Source: Actinomucor elegans
Taxonomy: Eukaryota > Mucoromycota > Mucoromycetes > Mucorales > Mucoraceae
NCBI GenBank assembly: GCA_026027325.1
Contig: JAMSLZ010000004.1
Coordinates: forward strand, 930,001 to 994,000
Length of the DNA: 64,000 bases
Reading direction: 5' to 3'
Shown: in pieces, positions 47,989-60,853 of the stretch
Numbering within the stretch: position 1 is the first letter of the stretch
Layout: every line of letters starts with the position of its first letter
Notes under the pieces: generated by a model
The model's database searches: none
Seen by the model: only the letters and a program-made list of their open reading frames with translations
Told to the model about the DNA's origin: nothing
Translations under genes and position numbers: made by a program

Positions 47989-50827
47989 CTACCATAGTGG
48001 AAATTGATCTTGAGGCCATTGCCCAGACTCGCGCGCTGGCCAGTATTGACCAGAATATAGCCACTCATCGTCTTCGTTTGTAAACCATCTAGGCTTCCAT
48101 TCTTTACCTGCTAATTCAAACTCTTTGCGTCTTTCTCTTTGCTGTTGCTCTATTCTAAGCTTTTCTTCATCCGCTTCATCTACTTGACCTGTCAAAAAAA
48201 AAAAAAAAAAAAAATTAGCTCAAGTAGATAAAAACCAATCAAAGAAATACCTCTTTCATACAATCGTTGATCAGGTCTTAGACGCGTATCTGTAATGGGT
48301 AGTTTGCCTTGTTCAATCTCAGTTATTTCGTTCAATTCAGTTGCAAACTTGGTAAAACCAAAATATTTTTCAGCATTCGGAATGCCTGGAGGACGTGCAT
48401 TCCACAACACTGAGAGTTTGTTTTTATCCAACCCCACTTCTTCTACTAATGCTTCACTCCATTTGCCAGAGATACGGCGTGCTTTTTGATCTTGGTTATC
48501 ATACAAGGTAGCTACGACATCATTGCGCTTTGTTGGTGCACCAAACAAGCCTCCACCTGTACCTTCTTTAAAGGTGATGATGGCGTATTCACCCGTAGTG
48601 TTGTTTATGACCTTGCATTCACCTGAATGTTCGAGGTATTTTTCGCCAGCAATCATGTTTTTCATCCAACTGGATGGCTTAAAAAAAGTATAATGATCGT
48701 CATGACCTGTCAAAGTCACATGAAACGTGCCTTCTGTCATGAATTCCATGGATTTACCCCAGAATTTGCTCTTGATAGCAGTGGATTGCCAGTATTTGAA
48801 TCCTTTGGCTTCAGCATGAGCAGCAATGATCAATGGGTTATGAGACACTTTTTCAGAAATGAAACGGAAGCCTTTATCGGGACGAATTGCTTCGTAAGTT
48901 TCGGTCATCATGGGATTGAAAGGCTTACGACCCGTACGGTATTGAGTAGAAGCATAAGTAGAAATTGAAAAAGCAGTGACATACATTAAACGCTCCAATG
49001 AATCAGACAGTGTAGAAGCCTTCTCTAATAGCTCACAGTATTCCAATTCCTCGCAAGCTCTTTGAAGCATATTGAGAGGTTCATTCATACTAATGGGCAT
49101 AGCAATGGTAGACAAATCTTTACCGACATTCTTTCTAAATACAGAAAGAGCAGATCCTGCATCTGCTACTGCAGGCGATGGTAACCTTGTACGACGAGTG
49201 CAAATGCCCATTGAAGCTAAATCCAACATATCTGTACTACTCTTTTGAGTTTCTAATTGACAATGGGTGGGTGAGTGTGCCTGTAAGTAAAATTGCAAAG
49301 TGCTCTTACCACTATCATCATCTTCATCGCTATCATCGTTATTGATCAAATCATCATCATCTTCTTCGCCGCCGCTAAGCACAATATCTTCAGCATCAAA
49401 GAACTGGTCAGAATAGCTAGACATTCTTGAATAGACACTCGAAGTACGATGCAATGCTTCATAATCTTCGTGAATGGTATCTCCGCTTGCCTGCATAGGC
49501 ACAATAGGTGAAATAGAACCTGAACGACGGTGACTTAGTGTTTGATAGTACGTCTGTATGTTTTTCCACTGTGAGATTTGTTCCTTGGCATCTATAGCCA
49601 GTTGCAAGGCTTGATGATCGAGTCTTTCCATCAAAGATTGCACAGCACCCAAATCTTTGGTCATCAACACCTCCTTTAGAGACTGCACAGTATCAACGAG
49701 AAATTCTGTATTCTGTTGATGCAGGTTAGACGTTTCCAACCCCTGTTCAATCTCGGCACGAATCTTTCTGTTATCGTTATAGCGTGATGAAATCCGTTTA
49801 TTGGCAGCAAGACTGACATTGCTCTTGTTGTATTCTTCCTGAAAAGGTGATTCATCCATTTCACCGTTATTGCGTCGTACCTCTGTCAAAGCAGCAAGCC
49901 ATTGATCATAATCGGATTCAGTCAACGTCTTTAAGTGATAAAGCATAGTACCGGAATCAATATTAATCTGTCTTAGATTAGGTTTGTAAGAGATAGTCGA
50001 CACAAGAATCTGAATAGATCCACGCGTAACGCCGCCTTGTGAAGTGGAATAAGAAAGCACACCGGTGTGTGATAAGGTAAACCAACGCTTGGCCCATCCT
50101 TGCATGCGCTTTCTCTTCTTTTTCAGTAGCCAACCCGACATTTCATTATTAGGAACATGCACATCTTCAGGACTACCCAATGCAACTGAATATGTCAACA
50201 TTTTTGGTGTATTTCTTGAAAAGGTATTATCTATCGCATCATTAGAAAGCTTCACTGAACAAGTTCTATCAGCTATTTACCAAAGACAAGCACGTAATTA
50301 CCCGGGTCTTCCACCACATAAGTGCCTTCTACCTTTTGATCAGAAGATTGAGCGTGCTGTATCGGAATAATCTCGTCTAGGCCGACTTCTTTTAATTTGA
50401 TGGTAGCTACGGACTTGGAACGAGGTCTGCTATTCGTGGTGGTTTGGCTGTGAATGGATTGGTTCGATGCATAGGTGTTTTCGGTATCATCCTCTGCTAC
50501 CGTTGTTATATGTGTAGATTCTATCCAGAAAAGGGACGCGTTAATTATCATGTTTCTGGAGAAAAACGTGCTTATACCTTGGCTATTCATTCGTAGTCCA
50601 ACTCCTAATTCTGAAGGAATCGACATTTGTCTCTTTTGCAATTGTTGTTGGGCACGAAAGACAATGTCCGAAGAGTTTGGTAAAGGCTCTTTTCCTTTGC
50701 GACGGAAAAGACCAAAGGATATATTGTTCCGCTTGGTAGTAAAGGACCATCTTATGACGGTGCCTCTTGTAGGTACATAGATATTATGTAAATAAGAGTC
50801 TCTTGGCTGAACTTGAACTACTTCCAT
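47989..50827 (-). CDS. Oxysterol-binding protein, GOLD-PH-ORD (Osh3-like)
   Basis: Four exons (50578-50827, 50281-50520, 48251-50230, 47989-48188) give 889 aa. Residues 1-175 are a GOLD-like domain (WSFTTKRNNISFGLFR ... YVLVFDNTFSRNTPK, spanning the 50-nt intron). A PH domain lies at about 194-285 (GWLLKKKRKRMQGWAKRWFTL ... YDQWLAAL). QFFDAED near residue 437 is a strong FFAT motif for docking to ER VAP/Scs2. Residues about 520-889 are the lipid-transfer domain, whose signature reads EKVSHNP instead of the common EQVSHHP. Osh3-type proteins move sterol or phosphoinositides at ER-plasma membrane contacts; the ligand here is inferred. The last intron contains a T21 run before its acceptor. Confidence 0.88.
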
Positions 50828-51049
50828 GTATTTAATAGTAAAGAATGAAAGAAAGAAAGAAAGAAGCTATTGATAATCTCCACTTTAAATAGTCATCTTG
50901 AACAGACCTTATTTGTTAATCCTTTTACCCTGCCTGTTCCCCAGACTACTCACATGTCTGCGTAGAATATCATATAATACGATACCGGCTTAAAAAGGTA
51001 TAAAGAAGCATGAAAAGGTTCTGGGTTTATAAACAAATATTTATTACTA

Positions 51050-51998
51050 TTAAGCACGTTGACGAACTACAAGGTCCAGGAACTAAAAACAGCATCAGTA
51101 AATGCAAAGAGAATTCAGTAAAAGAAACTTACTTGTTCATAGTTAATTTGAATCCAACCATCATTATCAGTATCAAATTGTCTGAAAGAGTCAGTCAAGG
51201 TCTTTACGGTGACGCAAGCCTGAACAAAGTTATCAAAAGTAACATCTCCCTTTCCTGTGTTTTTAATAGTAGCTACAAGTTAATATTAATCAAGTTGCTT
51301 AAACCCTTCAAAATAAACAAGCCTACCATAACGATCGAATTTTTGAATCAAAGTAAGGATAAACTTGGGTGTTACATTGAAGCCAAAAGATCTCAACGCG
51401 TTACCCATCTCAGCCTGGTTAATACTGCCAGAACGATCAGCATCAAAGGCTTGGAAACATCTCTTCCAATCTTCAATGTACTTCCATAATCCAGAGAACT
51501 CATTAAAGTTAATAGTACCGCTATTGTCTATTGCAAATTCGCGTTAGATGCATGCGTTTGAAAACATATGTATGTATATATATATACATATCGTTACTTG
51601 CCTGCATCAAACATATTCACCATCAAACGAACTGTTTCAATATTGAAAGGGCTCCAATCACCATTAATCAAAGCTCTTTGGAGTTCGTCAGCAGAAAGTT
51701 GACCAGAACCATCTGTATCAACTGCTTTGAACCAAGAATACAACTGTTGATCAACACCGCCGGGTGGAGGCGCTTTATGATACATAAGTCGAGTATTTCA
51801 CTTGTATAGCTTCTTCTGGTACTTACCATTAGCATAAGGTCTTTGTTGATGTTGCTGGTATCCTTGTTGTTGATAACCTTGCTGGCCTTGATAGCCTTGT
51901 TGAGGGGGTTGGCCTTGATAGCCTTGTTGAGGGGGTTGGCCTTGATAGCCTTGTTGAGGGGGTTGGCCGTAGTTGGGAGGAGGAGGTTGATAAGACAT
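51050..51998 (-). CDS. Penta-EF-hand calcium-binding protein (ALG-2/peflin-like)
   Basis: Five exons (51827-51998, 51602-51772, 51327-51527, 51133-51254, 51050-51082) give 232 aa. The N-terminal 60 residues are Pro/Gln/Gly/Tyr-rich with three exact nine-residue repeats. EF-hands follow: DTDGSGQLSADEL (EF1), FDADNSGTINFNEF (EF2, split by a GC-AG intron), FDADRSGSINQAEM (EF3), DRYGKGDVTFDNF (EF4, weaker) and DTDNDGWIQINYEQFL (EF5). That is the penta-EF-hand layout of ALG-2/peflin/Pef1. These proteins dimerise through EF5 and act as Ca2+-dependent adaptors in membrane traffic and repair. The final exon codes FLDLVVRQRA. Confidence 0.9.
51884..51964. repeat. Three exact 27-bp tandem repeats in the penta-EF-hand gene
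   Basis: Unit begins GGCCTTGATAGCC on the plus strand and is repeated three times without change. It codes for the Pro-Gln-Gln-Gly-Tyr-Gln-Gly-Gln-Pro unit. Confidence 0.9.
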
Positions 51999-52140
51999 GA
52001 TATATAGAGTTTAGAAAGCGAGAGAAAAAGAGGCCTTCTGGAACAAAAAGTACAATGTGTATAAATAACTCTCAAGTTACATCATCCGATAAAACTCCGC
52101 CTGATCAAGAGAAAGGTCAGTTATACTTTTTTTATTATTA

Positions 52141-53837
<1,697 letters not shown>

Positions 53838-55225
53838 ATTGAAGAGAAAAAAGCTTCAAGCAAGTAATTTTTCTCGAACACCTTTTGAATTAGTCAGCCG
53901 AATACACCACGCTATTCCTTGGATGTATTTTTTTTTTAAAAAATATATTCTTCTTTTTTTTATTCAACTTTTGTGTGCTATCCCATTCGTTTGAATAGAA
54001 AAGATGTGAGTCTAGAGTATTTAGTATAGTTCTGAAAAGGTGTGCAGCTGTTTAGAAAACAAACACAATTACTTTTTCTTTCGTTTCGATATATTTATGC
54101 CATCATTTTTTAAAGCTAGATTGGAATATATACTCAACTTGATTGGCTAATGCTTATTGAATTGTCTTTAGCAGCATCTTTCAAAAATTCATGAAATTCA
54201 TTTTGGTTATTTTAACCCAGACTTTCGCATAATAACAATAAAATATGTTTAATATGGCTTACTAAACGCTTTATTGCTCCTCCGGTACTATCAAGCTTAT
54301 GGTGCTATTTTCAATTTACATGTGTGATTCGATAGCTTAACTCTATGCTAGAAGATTGTACTTTTCATAGGACTAAAATGCAAACAAAAATTATTAAATA
54401 TTGTCAAGCATCTCAAATAATTTGATGAGTAAAAAAAAAGCCTTAATCAAAACAGATTTTACGGCCAAAAGAATTCATCAAAGTTTAATGTTTGGGCTCC
54501 AAAGAAGAGAGTGCACAATAAAAAAAATCTGCAGGGTTTTATTCCGCTTTTTCTTTTTTTTTTTGCAGTAAAACATTCCATATTTTGATTGACTGTCGAT
54601 ATTTTTGTTCATGATATAGTTTTTTCTTATATAACTTGTTGAAGTATATCTTACATGAAGTCGTAGTAATTACTATACTTCATTACCGATACTTAATTTA
54701 TATATAAATTATGAGTACTCACCGTAAATATCAATTAGTATTAACAGACAATCATATTTCATTACTAAATCGACATCCTATTATACAAAAACTTATACTT
54801 GGATCATCTAATCGATTATCTTGACTGGACCTCAAACACTACACCTTATCCATTCAGGGCAATGCTTTCATTGGATTACGGGACTCTAATTTAACTATTT
54901 TTTATTGCTGTTATTAATTTTCAGACTGGAACTGTTCAGAATGTCTATTTTTGCATTGATATTTCACTACTCATGCAGCTATAGCAATTATAATGCCATA
55001 TTATAGTAAACACTGCATCAACTTATGTAAAAATTCTACTAATTTAAAATAATAAAAATATATTCAGGTTTAAAAAAAATTTTCAAATTTTAAGTTTTTT
55101 TTTTTGTATCTTTGAAACCATGTTAAAAGAGTACTAATAAAAGATCCTTCAATCAACACTAAACTCAATGTAATTACAAGTGAAGGTGTTTATTTATATA
55201 TAAAAAACAAATTGAAAGCAGAAGG
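53838..55225. other. Gene desert
   Basis: AT-rich upstream DNA of the NUDT12-like gene and 3' flank of the dead transposon. A short frame from an ATG at about 54711 (STHRKYQLVLTDNH) ends quickly and was not accepted. Confidence 0.55.
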
Positions 55226-56560
55226 TTAATAATAGGCATTGTTACCTTTGTTCTTTACAACGTCCTTGTATCTATATGGCATACTTGCAACTAAGATATC
55301 CAAGTATTCAGGCTCAATTTTCCATCATTCTTTTTCTAAACTGATCTTAGACTGACCCTCAGTAGTAAAGATGACCTTTTTTTTTATCAATCCTTCTTTC
55401 CAGATGATATGACCCAATCATCTAGGTCAGGACTTTGTGCAGGCCAGTAATCAAAACTTTCAGTACAATGTTGATTTTTGAACTTGGTCAAATACCAACC
55501 TGTATGATAGATAACATCACCTTCTTGATAGATGAAATCGCGCTGTTGCTCTTCTTTCAAGGCTTTGTACCAAGGAATGAATTTGTCCTACATGGTTTGG
55601 ACATACCTGTCTTGATGCATGCTGCTTTTAATTATCCTCATGTTGATCTTAAGCCTCTAGCCTATATACCTATATAGCCCCAAACCATCACCGATCATTT
55701 GTCCCACTTGTTAGTGAGCTTAACCATTGCCTAATCATACCTCTCTTTAATCCTTCGGATAACTCTACCAGTACTATCATTACTGGTAACAGTGAATTTT
55801 GACTCTATCCAGACAACACATCTTCACTGTTCAAATTGAGATGTTTCCTGAGATATTCGTAATTAATTGGGTACGTGTTTAATTAACGAGACAGAAAACA
55901 AGCAAGAGATTTATTTTACCATTGCCAGCCTTCCGTTATTAATGGTTTTACATATAGTAAATATAAAACTAGTCACAATTATACAAGTTAACTATTCAGG
56001 TACACTTCTATTACTATTCTTTGTAAAGTAGTTATGTCCACTACACAAATGACCAGCTCACTTTGTCTTTGGCTCATTGGTGAAGATGTCTAGCCTGATT
56101 GTTAGCTGTCAAACCAGGGTTTTAAGCCTTGGTATAGGGTCCGAAGCCTAATTATTTTATATATTTGGCCATAGTGTTCTTAGAGATGTAAATACTGGTT
56201 AATTTTTGAACTTGGCCAAATGTTCTCAAAAAGTGGACGTTGGTTTGCGTATAATATTTTTTCTCTAGAGCTCTCACATCAATCTTATATATTATTCTTG
56301 GAATACTACAACGTAGAGTGTTGCCCATGCAGTCTGTATTTTCCCATTATTGATAATCGTGTGAACTGATGAGCTGGGAATACTCATTAATCGAGAGATC
56401 TCGGCTTGCTTTATACTAGATCCAGAATGCCCTTTATCGAAATCGAAGTGCTCAGTATTTACAGTATAGTAAAATCCGGTTTCCTTAGAGAGTTTGCTTG
56501 TAATATCTGAAATAGGCGTAGTTGCTTATGTATCAAGTATAGAGATGGAAGTGACATACT
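55226..56560 (-). mobile_element. Inactivated Tc1/mariner-type transposase remnant
   Basis: Minus-strand translation across several frames recovers, in order, the Tc1 transposase blocks: KQAEISRLMSIPSSSVHTI (helix-turn-helix, about 56400), GFGPYTK then LTANNQARH and AKDKVSWSF, WIESKFTV with NDSTGRVIRRIKERYD, SVMVWGYIG, YQEGDVIYHTGWY, YWPAQSPDLD, and a C-terminal EYLDILVASMPYRYK ending at 55226. Many stops and shifts interrupt it. The first catalytic Asp (WSDES expected, WIES seen), the second (QD expected, QE seen) and the third acidic position after SPDL are all lost, so it is dead. Clear terminal inverted repeats and TA duplications were not found. Confidence 0.8.
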
Positions 56561-56628
56561 GATACTAAAAAATATATTGATCTTGAAAAAATTGGACCGA
56601 CGTATGATGCTGAGTGTAGTAGGCTCCG

Positions 56629-56651
56629 ACTACGCAAATCATTTGCGTAGT
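56629..56651. repeat. Perfect 23-nt palindrome near the Tc1 remnant
   Basis: Arms ACTACGCAAAT and ATTTGCGTAGT flank a single C. It lies about 70 nt beyond the recognisable start of the transposase remnant. Confidence 0.85.
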
Positions 56652-56892
56652 ATAAGTAAATCATTTCTGGTATATTCGACGCGTAGCAACCAGAAAGTAT
56701 TTAGCTTATTAATTAACATATTATAAATAATCCGCAGTATTTAGAAATAGTATAAATATCCTCTAATCAAGGAACATACTCCACTTTAATTTTCATCCAA
56801 TCCGCAATCATAATAACAACAGTCACTATCACGTGATCTTATAATATTTTTCATTATATCAATCTTTTATTGGATCTAGCCGATATGTAAAA

Positions 56893-56974
56893 CCGGCTTT
56901 AGCTCAGTTGGTAGAGCGGAAGACTGTAGTGAAAAGACATCTTTAGGTCACCTGTTCGAATCAGGTAAGCCGGA
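56893..56974 (+). tRNA. tRNA-Tyr (GTA anticodon) with short intron
   Basis: The acceptor stem pairs CCGGCTT with AAGCCGG plus discriminator A. D-arm GCTC..GAGC, T-arm ACCTG TTCGAAT CAGGT. The anticodon stem GAAGA pairs with TCTTT; the loop reads CTGTAG, then about 9 nt (TGAAAAGAC), then A, giving anticodon GTA with the intron at the usual place one base 3' of the anticodon. tRNA-Tyr genes in fungi nearly always carry such an intron. Box A (TAGCTCAGTTGG) and box B (GTTCGAATC) are intact. Confidence 0.93.
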
Positions 56975-56978
56975 AATA

Positions 56979-56984
56979 TTTTTT
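56979..56984 (+). terminator. Pol III terminator of tRNA-Tyr
   Basis: T6 five bases after the tRNA 3' end. Confidence 0.75.
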
Positions 56985-57849
56985 GTTAATTGCATCGATG
57001 TAGTGTATGTAGTTATTGTTACTCTGTGGATTAACTTACAAACAACTATTACACTAGAGATATCTTCATAGTGTGCCTCACGCACCTTATTACGCAAAAA
57101 AGGGTATAGATATTGATGATGATGCATACAGTAAACCCTGATTTCTTTATGCTGCTTGTCCTTTCTCGGATCTGTATATTTGTTTAGTAATGTAGATTTT
57201 AAAGGTACTTTTGTTCATACGGATTTTGGAAAGATAAAGACCAAACTTCCTAGACTCAAGATAGATGATTTCAATGCAAAGCATATCCTGTTTTCATGAA
57301 TATGCATACTATTTAATAGAGTATATGTCGTATCTCCTTCTATAATATTGTGTATATTGGCCATTGTCTATTATGTGTTATAGTATAGATACATACTACT
57401 GTGTGAGGTGTCTTTTTTAACTTTATATACTTACATGTCATGCATGATATGAAAGTAGGTTATGAGATGGTTTAAACTCAAGTCGTAATGTTACTCATAG
57501 GTATTATAAATTAAAAGCACGCTGGATTACACCAAGCAAAGCGATGAGTGTAAAGAGAGGTTTATATTTTTCGATGAAGCTTCCATCATTTATTTATAAA
57601 AGGATTCAATAAAGTCTCATTTCTCTTAAGCTTATTTCAAAAAATCTGCCCATCATATATTATAGATATCAGTGAAAGAAAATTTGATCTGTTGCATTTA
57701 TAAGTAGGAGGTACGAATTTCAATCAATTCATAGCAAGATCGTCCATGAAAGAGACTTTCAAGATATTTGGCTGATTTAGACTACAAGAGGCTTCACTGT
57801 ACTTTAGTTAAACTATGATTTTAGTAAATACAATTATTTATTTAGAATT

Positions 57850-58245
57850 CCCATCAGCAAGCAAATATGATATTAAGTCTCGATTGACTGAAAGATCAGG
57901 TCTGTAGATAGAGTTTATAATGACATAAAATCAGCCCCTGTTCCTTAATATCTGTTGATACACTCAAAGCCTTTTATTGACACATAGAGTCTGGTAAATA
58001 TAGTAGCTCTTTATATGCATGTTCTACGTGCTAAACATAGCATCTGACCGAGATCGGCCAAGAGATCTATAGATTCATTTCATTTGAAATGTGATGATTT
58101 ACACTGCAACCAGAGATTGTGATAAACTCCTTGCGCTTCAGCAAAGTAATAAGATTTCTGACCACTAATATAGTACTTTATTCTTCTTAACATACTTTAG
58201 CCATCAGATGCGATATTAATTTCGAATTCTCTATGAATGTAGGGA

Positions 58246-58248
<3 letters not shown>
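57850..58248 (-). repeat. Three spaced reverse copies of the ~165-bp repeat, last one ending in A35
   Basis: Cores near 57880, 58058 (GACCGAGATCGGCCAAGAGA) and 58225 are about 178 and 167 nt apart. The third runs straight into a 35-A tract at 58249-58283. Confidence 0.5.
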
Positions 58249-58286
<38 letters not shown>

Positions 58287-58654
58287 TCCATTTTTCGCAC
58301 ATCTTTGATTTTTGAGGCAAGAGATGGAAGTTATTATCTATTAATAAAGTATTACACGGGTAGCTTTTATTTTTTTTAAAAAAAAAAAGCATTCAGAATA
58401 CTCAAATTTAAGACTGAATTCCTGAAGAAACCAAGAATTCGCCTATTATTCTCGAATGAATTAAAAAAGTATAGAATGATCTTGATACTATGCGATGTAT
58501 CATTCAATTCTACAATTCAGTTCTTTTTGCGCGCAGTAAGCTTCTCTTACCAAAAAATTATGATGGTGCCTCTAAGTGGCCTTGATAGTTGGACGGCCAA
58601 TTGAAAATCAGAAAACTCTGATACGATTATACACCGAATATAAAAGACGTTTGC

Positions 58655-58722
58655 TCTCGGATGATCTCGGTCAAATATTGCATCTAATTAGTAGTCCATG
58701 CTCAAAATAGGTCACGGCTTCT
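58655..58722 (+). repeat. Forward copy of the ~165-bp repeat
   Basis: It reads TGATCTCGGTCAAATATTGC, then ATCTAATTAGTAGTCCATGC, then TCAAAATAGG. The orientation is opposite to the three copies just upstream. Confidence 0.5.
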
Positions 58723-59796
58723 GTCAAGTCTCTGTTCGCATCTCAAAGCTGTAGTTTCTTTTAGTATTTGTAGCCAACTAACCTAACGGTTGATTTCTTT
58801 AAATTAATTCACCGGGAATATATACCAAGAGCCATCGTGTATTTTACCCCTGGATGATCAAACTGAACAAGATTGATGGTAGCCAATTGTGCTTCTGACA
58901 TTTGGTAAAAAGGGGTCCCAATAGGTATCACATAAATACAATTTCATGGTATGATGATGTAACTAATAGTAGTGGTGGGAAAAATGAATGGATTCATTCT
59001 CAGGGTCGGCAGTGTATATATTATATACATGTATCAACTGAATACATATATAAGCATAAAAGAATGAGATAAGCAAGACATTAACAAGCGCTGTTCAAGT
59101 AATACACATGTGATTTTCCATTGAGCTTGTTTGATCAGGTTGTAGAGTACGGCACTTCCTTTTTCAAATACTGAATACCCGTCTCTAGGTCCCTTTAAAA
59201 AAACTAGCCCAATCTAAGATTTTGAGACCCTACCGTTCCGCGGAAAGTAACTAAAGGGGTTTGCTGACATAACTATATTCACTGCATGATTGTCTTTTTT
59301 TTTATACAAGTAATATAGAAATGAATTGGGCTTATAGGGTGCGATCATTCTCTACGATAAAAACTTGGGTAGTAGAATAGGTTGCTATTGTAAGAGTGTG
59401 GAGTACAAAAATATTTCACTTGTCCGAATAAAGGAATAATAGTACCAACCAATCAAGTGATGTGTGTATCCTTAAATTCGAATGATAGTTTGAATATGTT
59501 TTCCGACGATCAGGGTCTACTACCTTCTTGGAAAATTCTGATAAAAGTATTTTTGTATATACTAAACGTGACTTTTATCGTCATTTTAAAGTTCAAGGAC
59601 GGGTTTCATAGCACTGTTTTTTGGGTAATAAAGTTTTATAAAGATAAGAATAGAAGGGCAAAGGTGAATTACAGTCTTTGTGGTATGAGAGTCTATATGT
59701 GTGATACAAGAACAGGGTTCTTTTCCTTTTTTTTAAGGGCATCACAAACAAAAAAAGAAAAAGAAAAAAAAGGGCTGACAAATAGGGTCCTGCTTT

Positions 59797-60853
59797 TTAA
59801 CCAAAGGTGCTTACAATATGAGCAAGTTGTAATAAGCCTGCTTGCGAAGAGCTGTTCTTATCACTATTGTTATCAGTTGCAGTATTAGAGGATGAAGAAG
59901 TTAATGATGAAGATAATGAAGGTGTAGTTTGCTTTTGAAATGATAAATCAAAGGTTGTTTCACTAGGAATACTCGTGGGGTGTAATAGTGTAAAGGGAAG
60001 GGAAGATTTCTTGCGTATTTCTTTAGTAAAAGTTAACGGTTTGTGTTGGTAAAACATCGTATCCGGTGTTGGGGGCGACGGTGTAGGTAACTCGGAAGCA
60101 GGTGTTACAGATTCAGTATACATCGATTCATGAGCCACAGGCTCTATAGACCAAGGTCCATGTTTAGCGACTGTATTAAACTCATTCTGCTGTAATTGCT
60201 GTTTCTGCATATGAGATGCCGCAACAGCTCCAAGGGGTGTAGGCATATTATATTTAACGGAAGAACGGTCAGCAGAGGATGGATGAGATAACAGCGATCT
60301 TCGGTAATTGTTCAAATGTTGGTCAATCGTCAAAGGTCGTTCTACTCGGTATGGATCAGATCTGATTCTTTGGTGAGCATGCAGTCTTGGTCTTGGATGA
60401 AGATCTTCTGATATCACTTTCTTTTGTGTTCTTCTCGATTTTGGAGACATATGGGTACGGTAATGTTGCATCATATTGTCTTGGCGAGAGAATCGAGATG
60501 AACATCCAGGAAATAGACAAGGAAAATTCTTTTCTCCTGTATGAATACGGTTATGTCTAGCCAAATGTCCACTAACAAAAAGGTTATTAAAAAAATAAAA
60601 TACAAAGGCTCTACTTAAAATACCTAGTTGTGAAGCTTTTTGTGCACCCAGGTTCCGTACAGTGATATTTTCTTTTGCTTGAAGATTGGTTCTGAGTTAC
60701 AGAAGAGTCATTATTCGCATTCTCCTCTGATATTTCAGAAGACGAAGGACTGAGAACAGTGGACTGATGCGATTCATTATCATTCAAAAGATTAATGTGA
60801 CGACCAGAAGCATTTGTTACAAGAAAAGCCGATTCTTTCGAGACTTCATTCAT
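59797..60853 (-). CDS. C2H2 zinc-finger transcription factor (Nrg1-like)
   Basis: Two exons (60624-60853 and 59797-60571) give 334 aa; the ATG at 60853 (MNEVSKESAF) was chosen because upstream codons are hydrophobic UTR translation. Two adjacent C2H2 fingers lie at residues 65-87 (C-x4-C, GHLARHNRIH) and 95-117 (C-x4-C, RFSRQDNMMQHYRTH), joined by TGEKNF. The SGHLARH and RFSRxDNxxQHYRTH recognition helices match the fungal Nrg1/Rsv-type finger pair, which binds a short G/C-rich stress or glucose-repression element. The rest is Ser/Pro/Gln-rich and disordered, with a poly-Ser/Asn tail. The intron splits finger 1. Repressor versus activator cannot be told. Confidence 0.85.

Larger units (their letters stand above)
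56985..59796. other. Gene desert with repeats
   Basis: No coding region accepted. Repeat copies lie at about 57850-57912, 58015-58095, 58165-58248 (all reverse) and 58655-58722 (forward), with A35 at about 58249-58283. Confidence 0.6.

Noticed and set aside
50231..50256. Very short 26-nt intron model in the Osh3-like gene
   Set aside because: Using the acceptor 24 nt further on gives a 50-nt intron and the expected VFDNTFS join in the GOLD domain.
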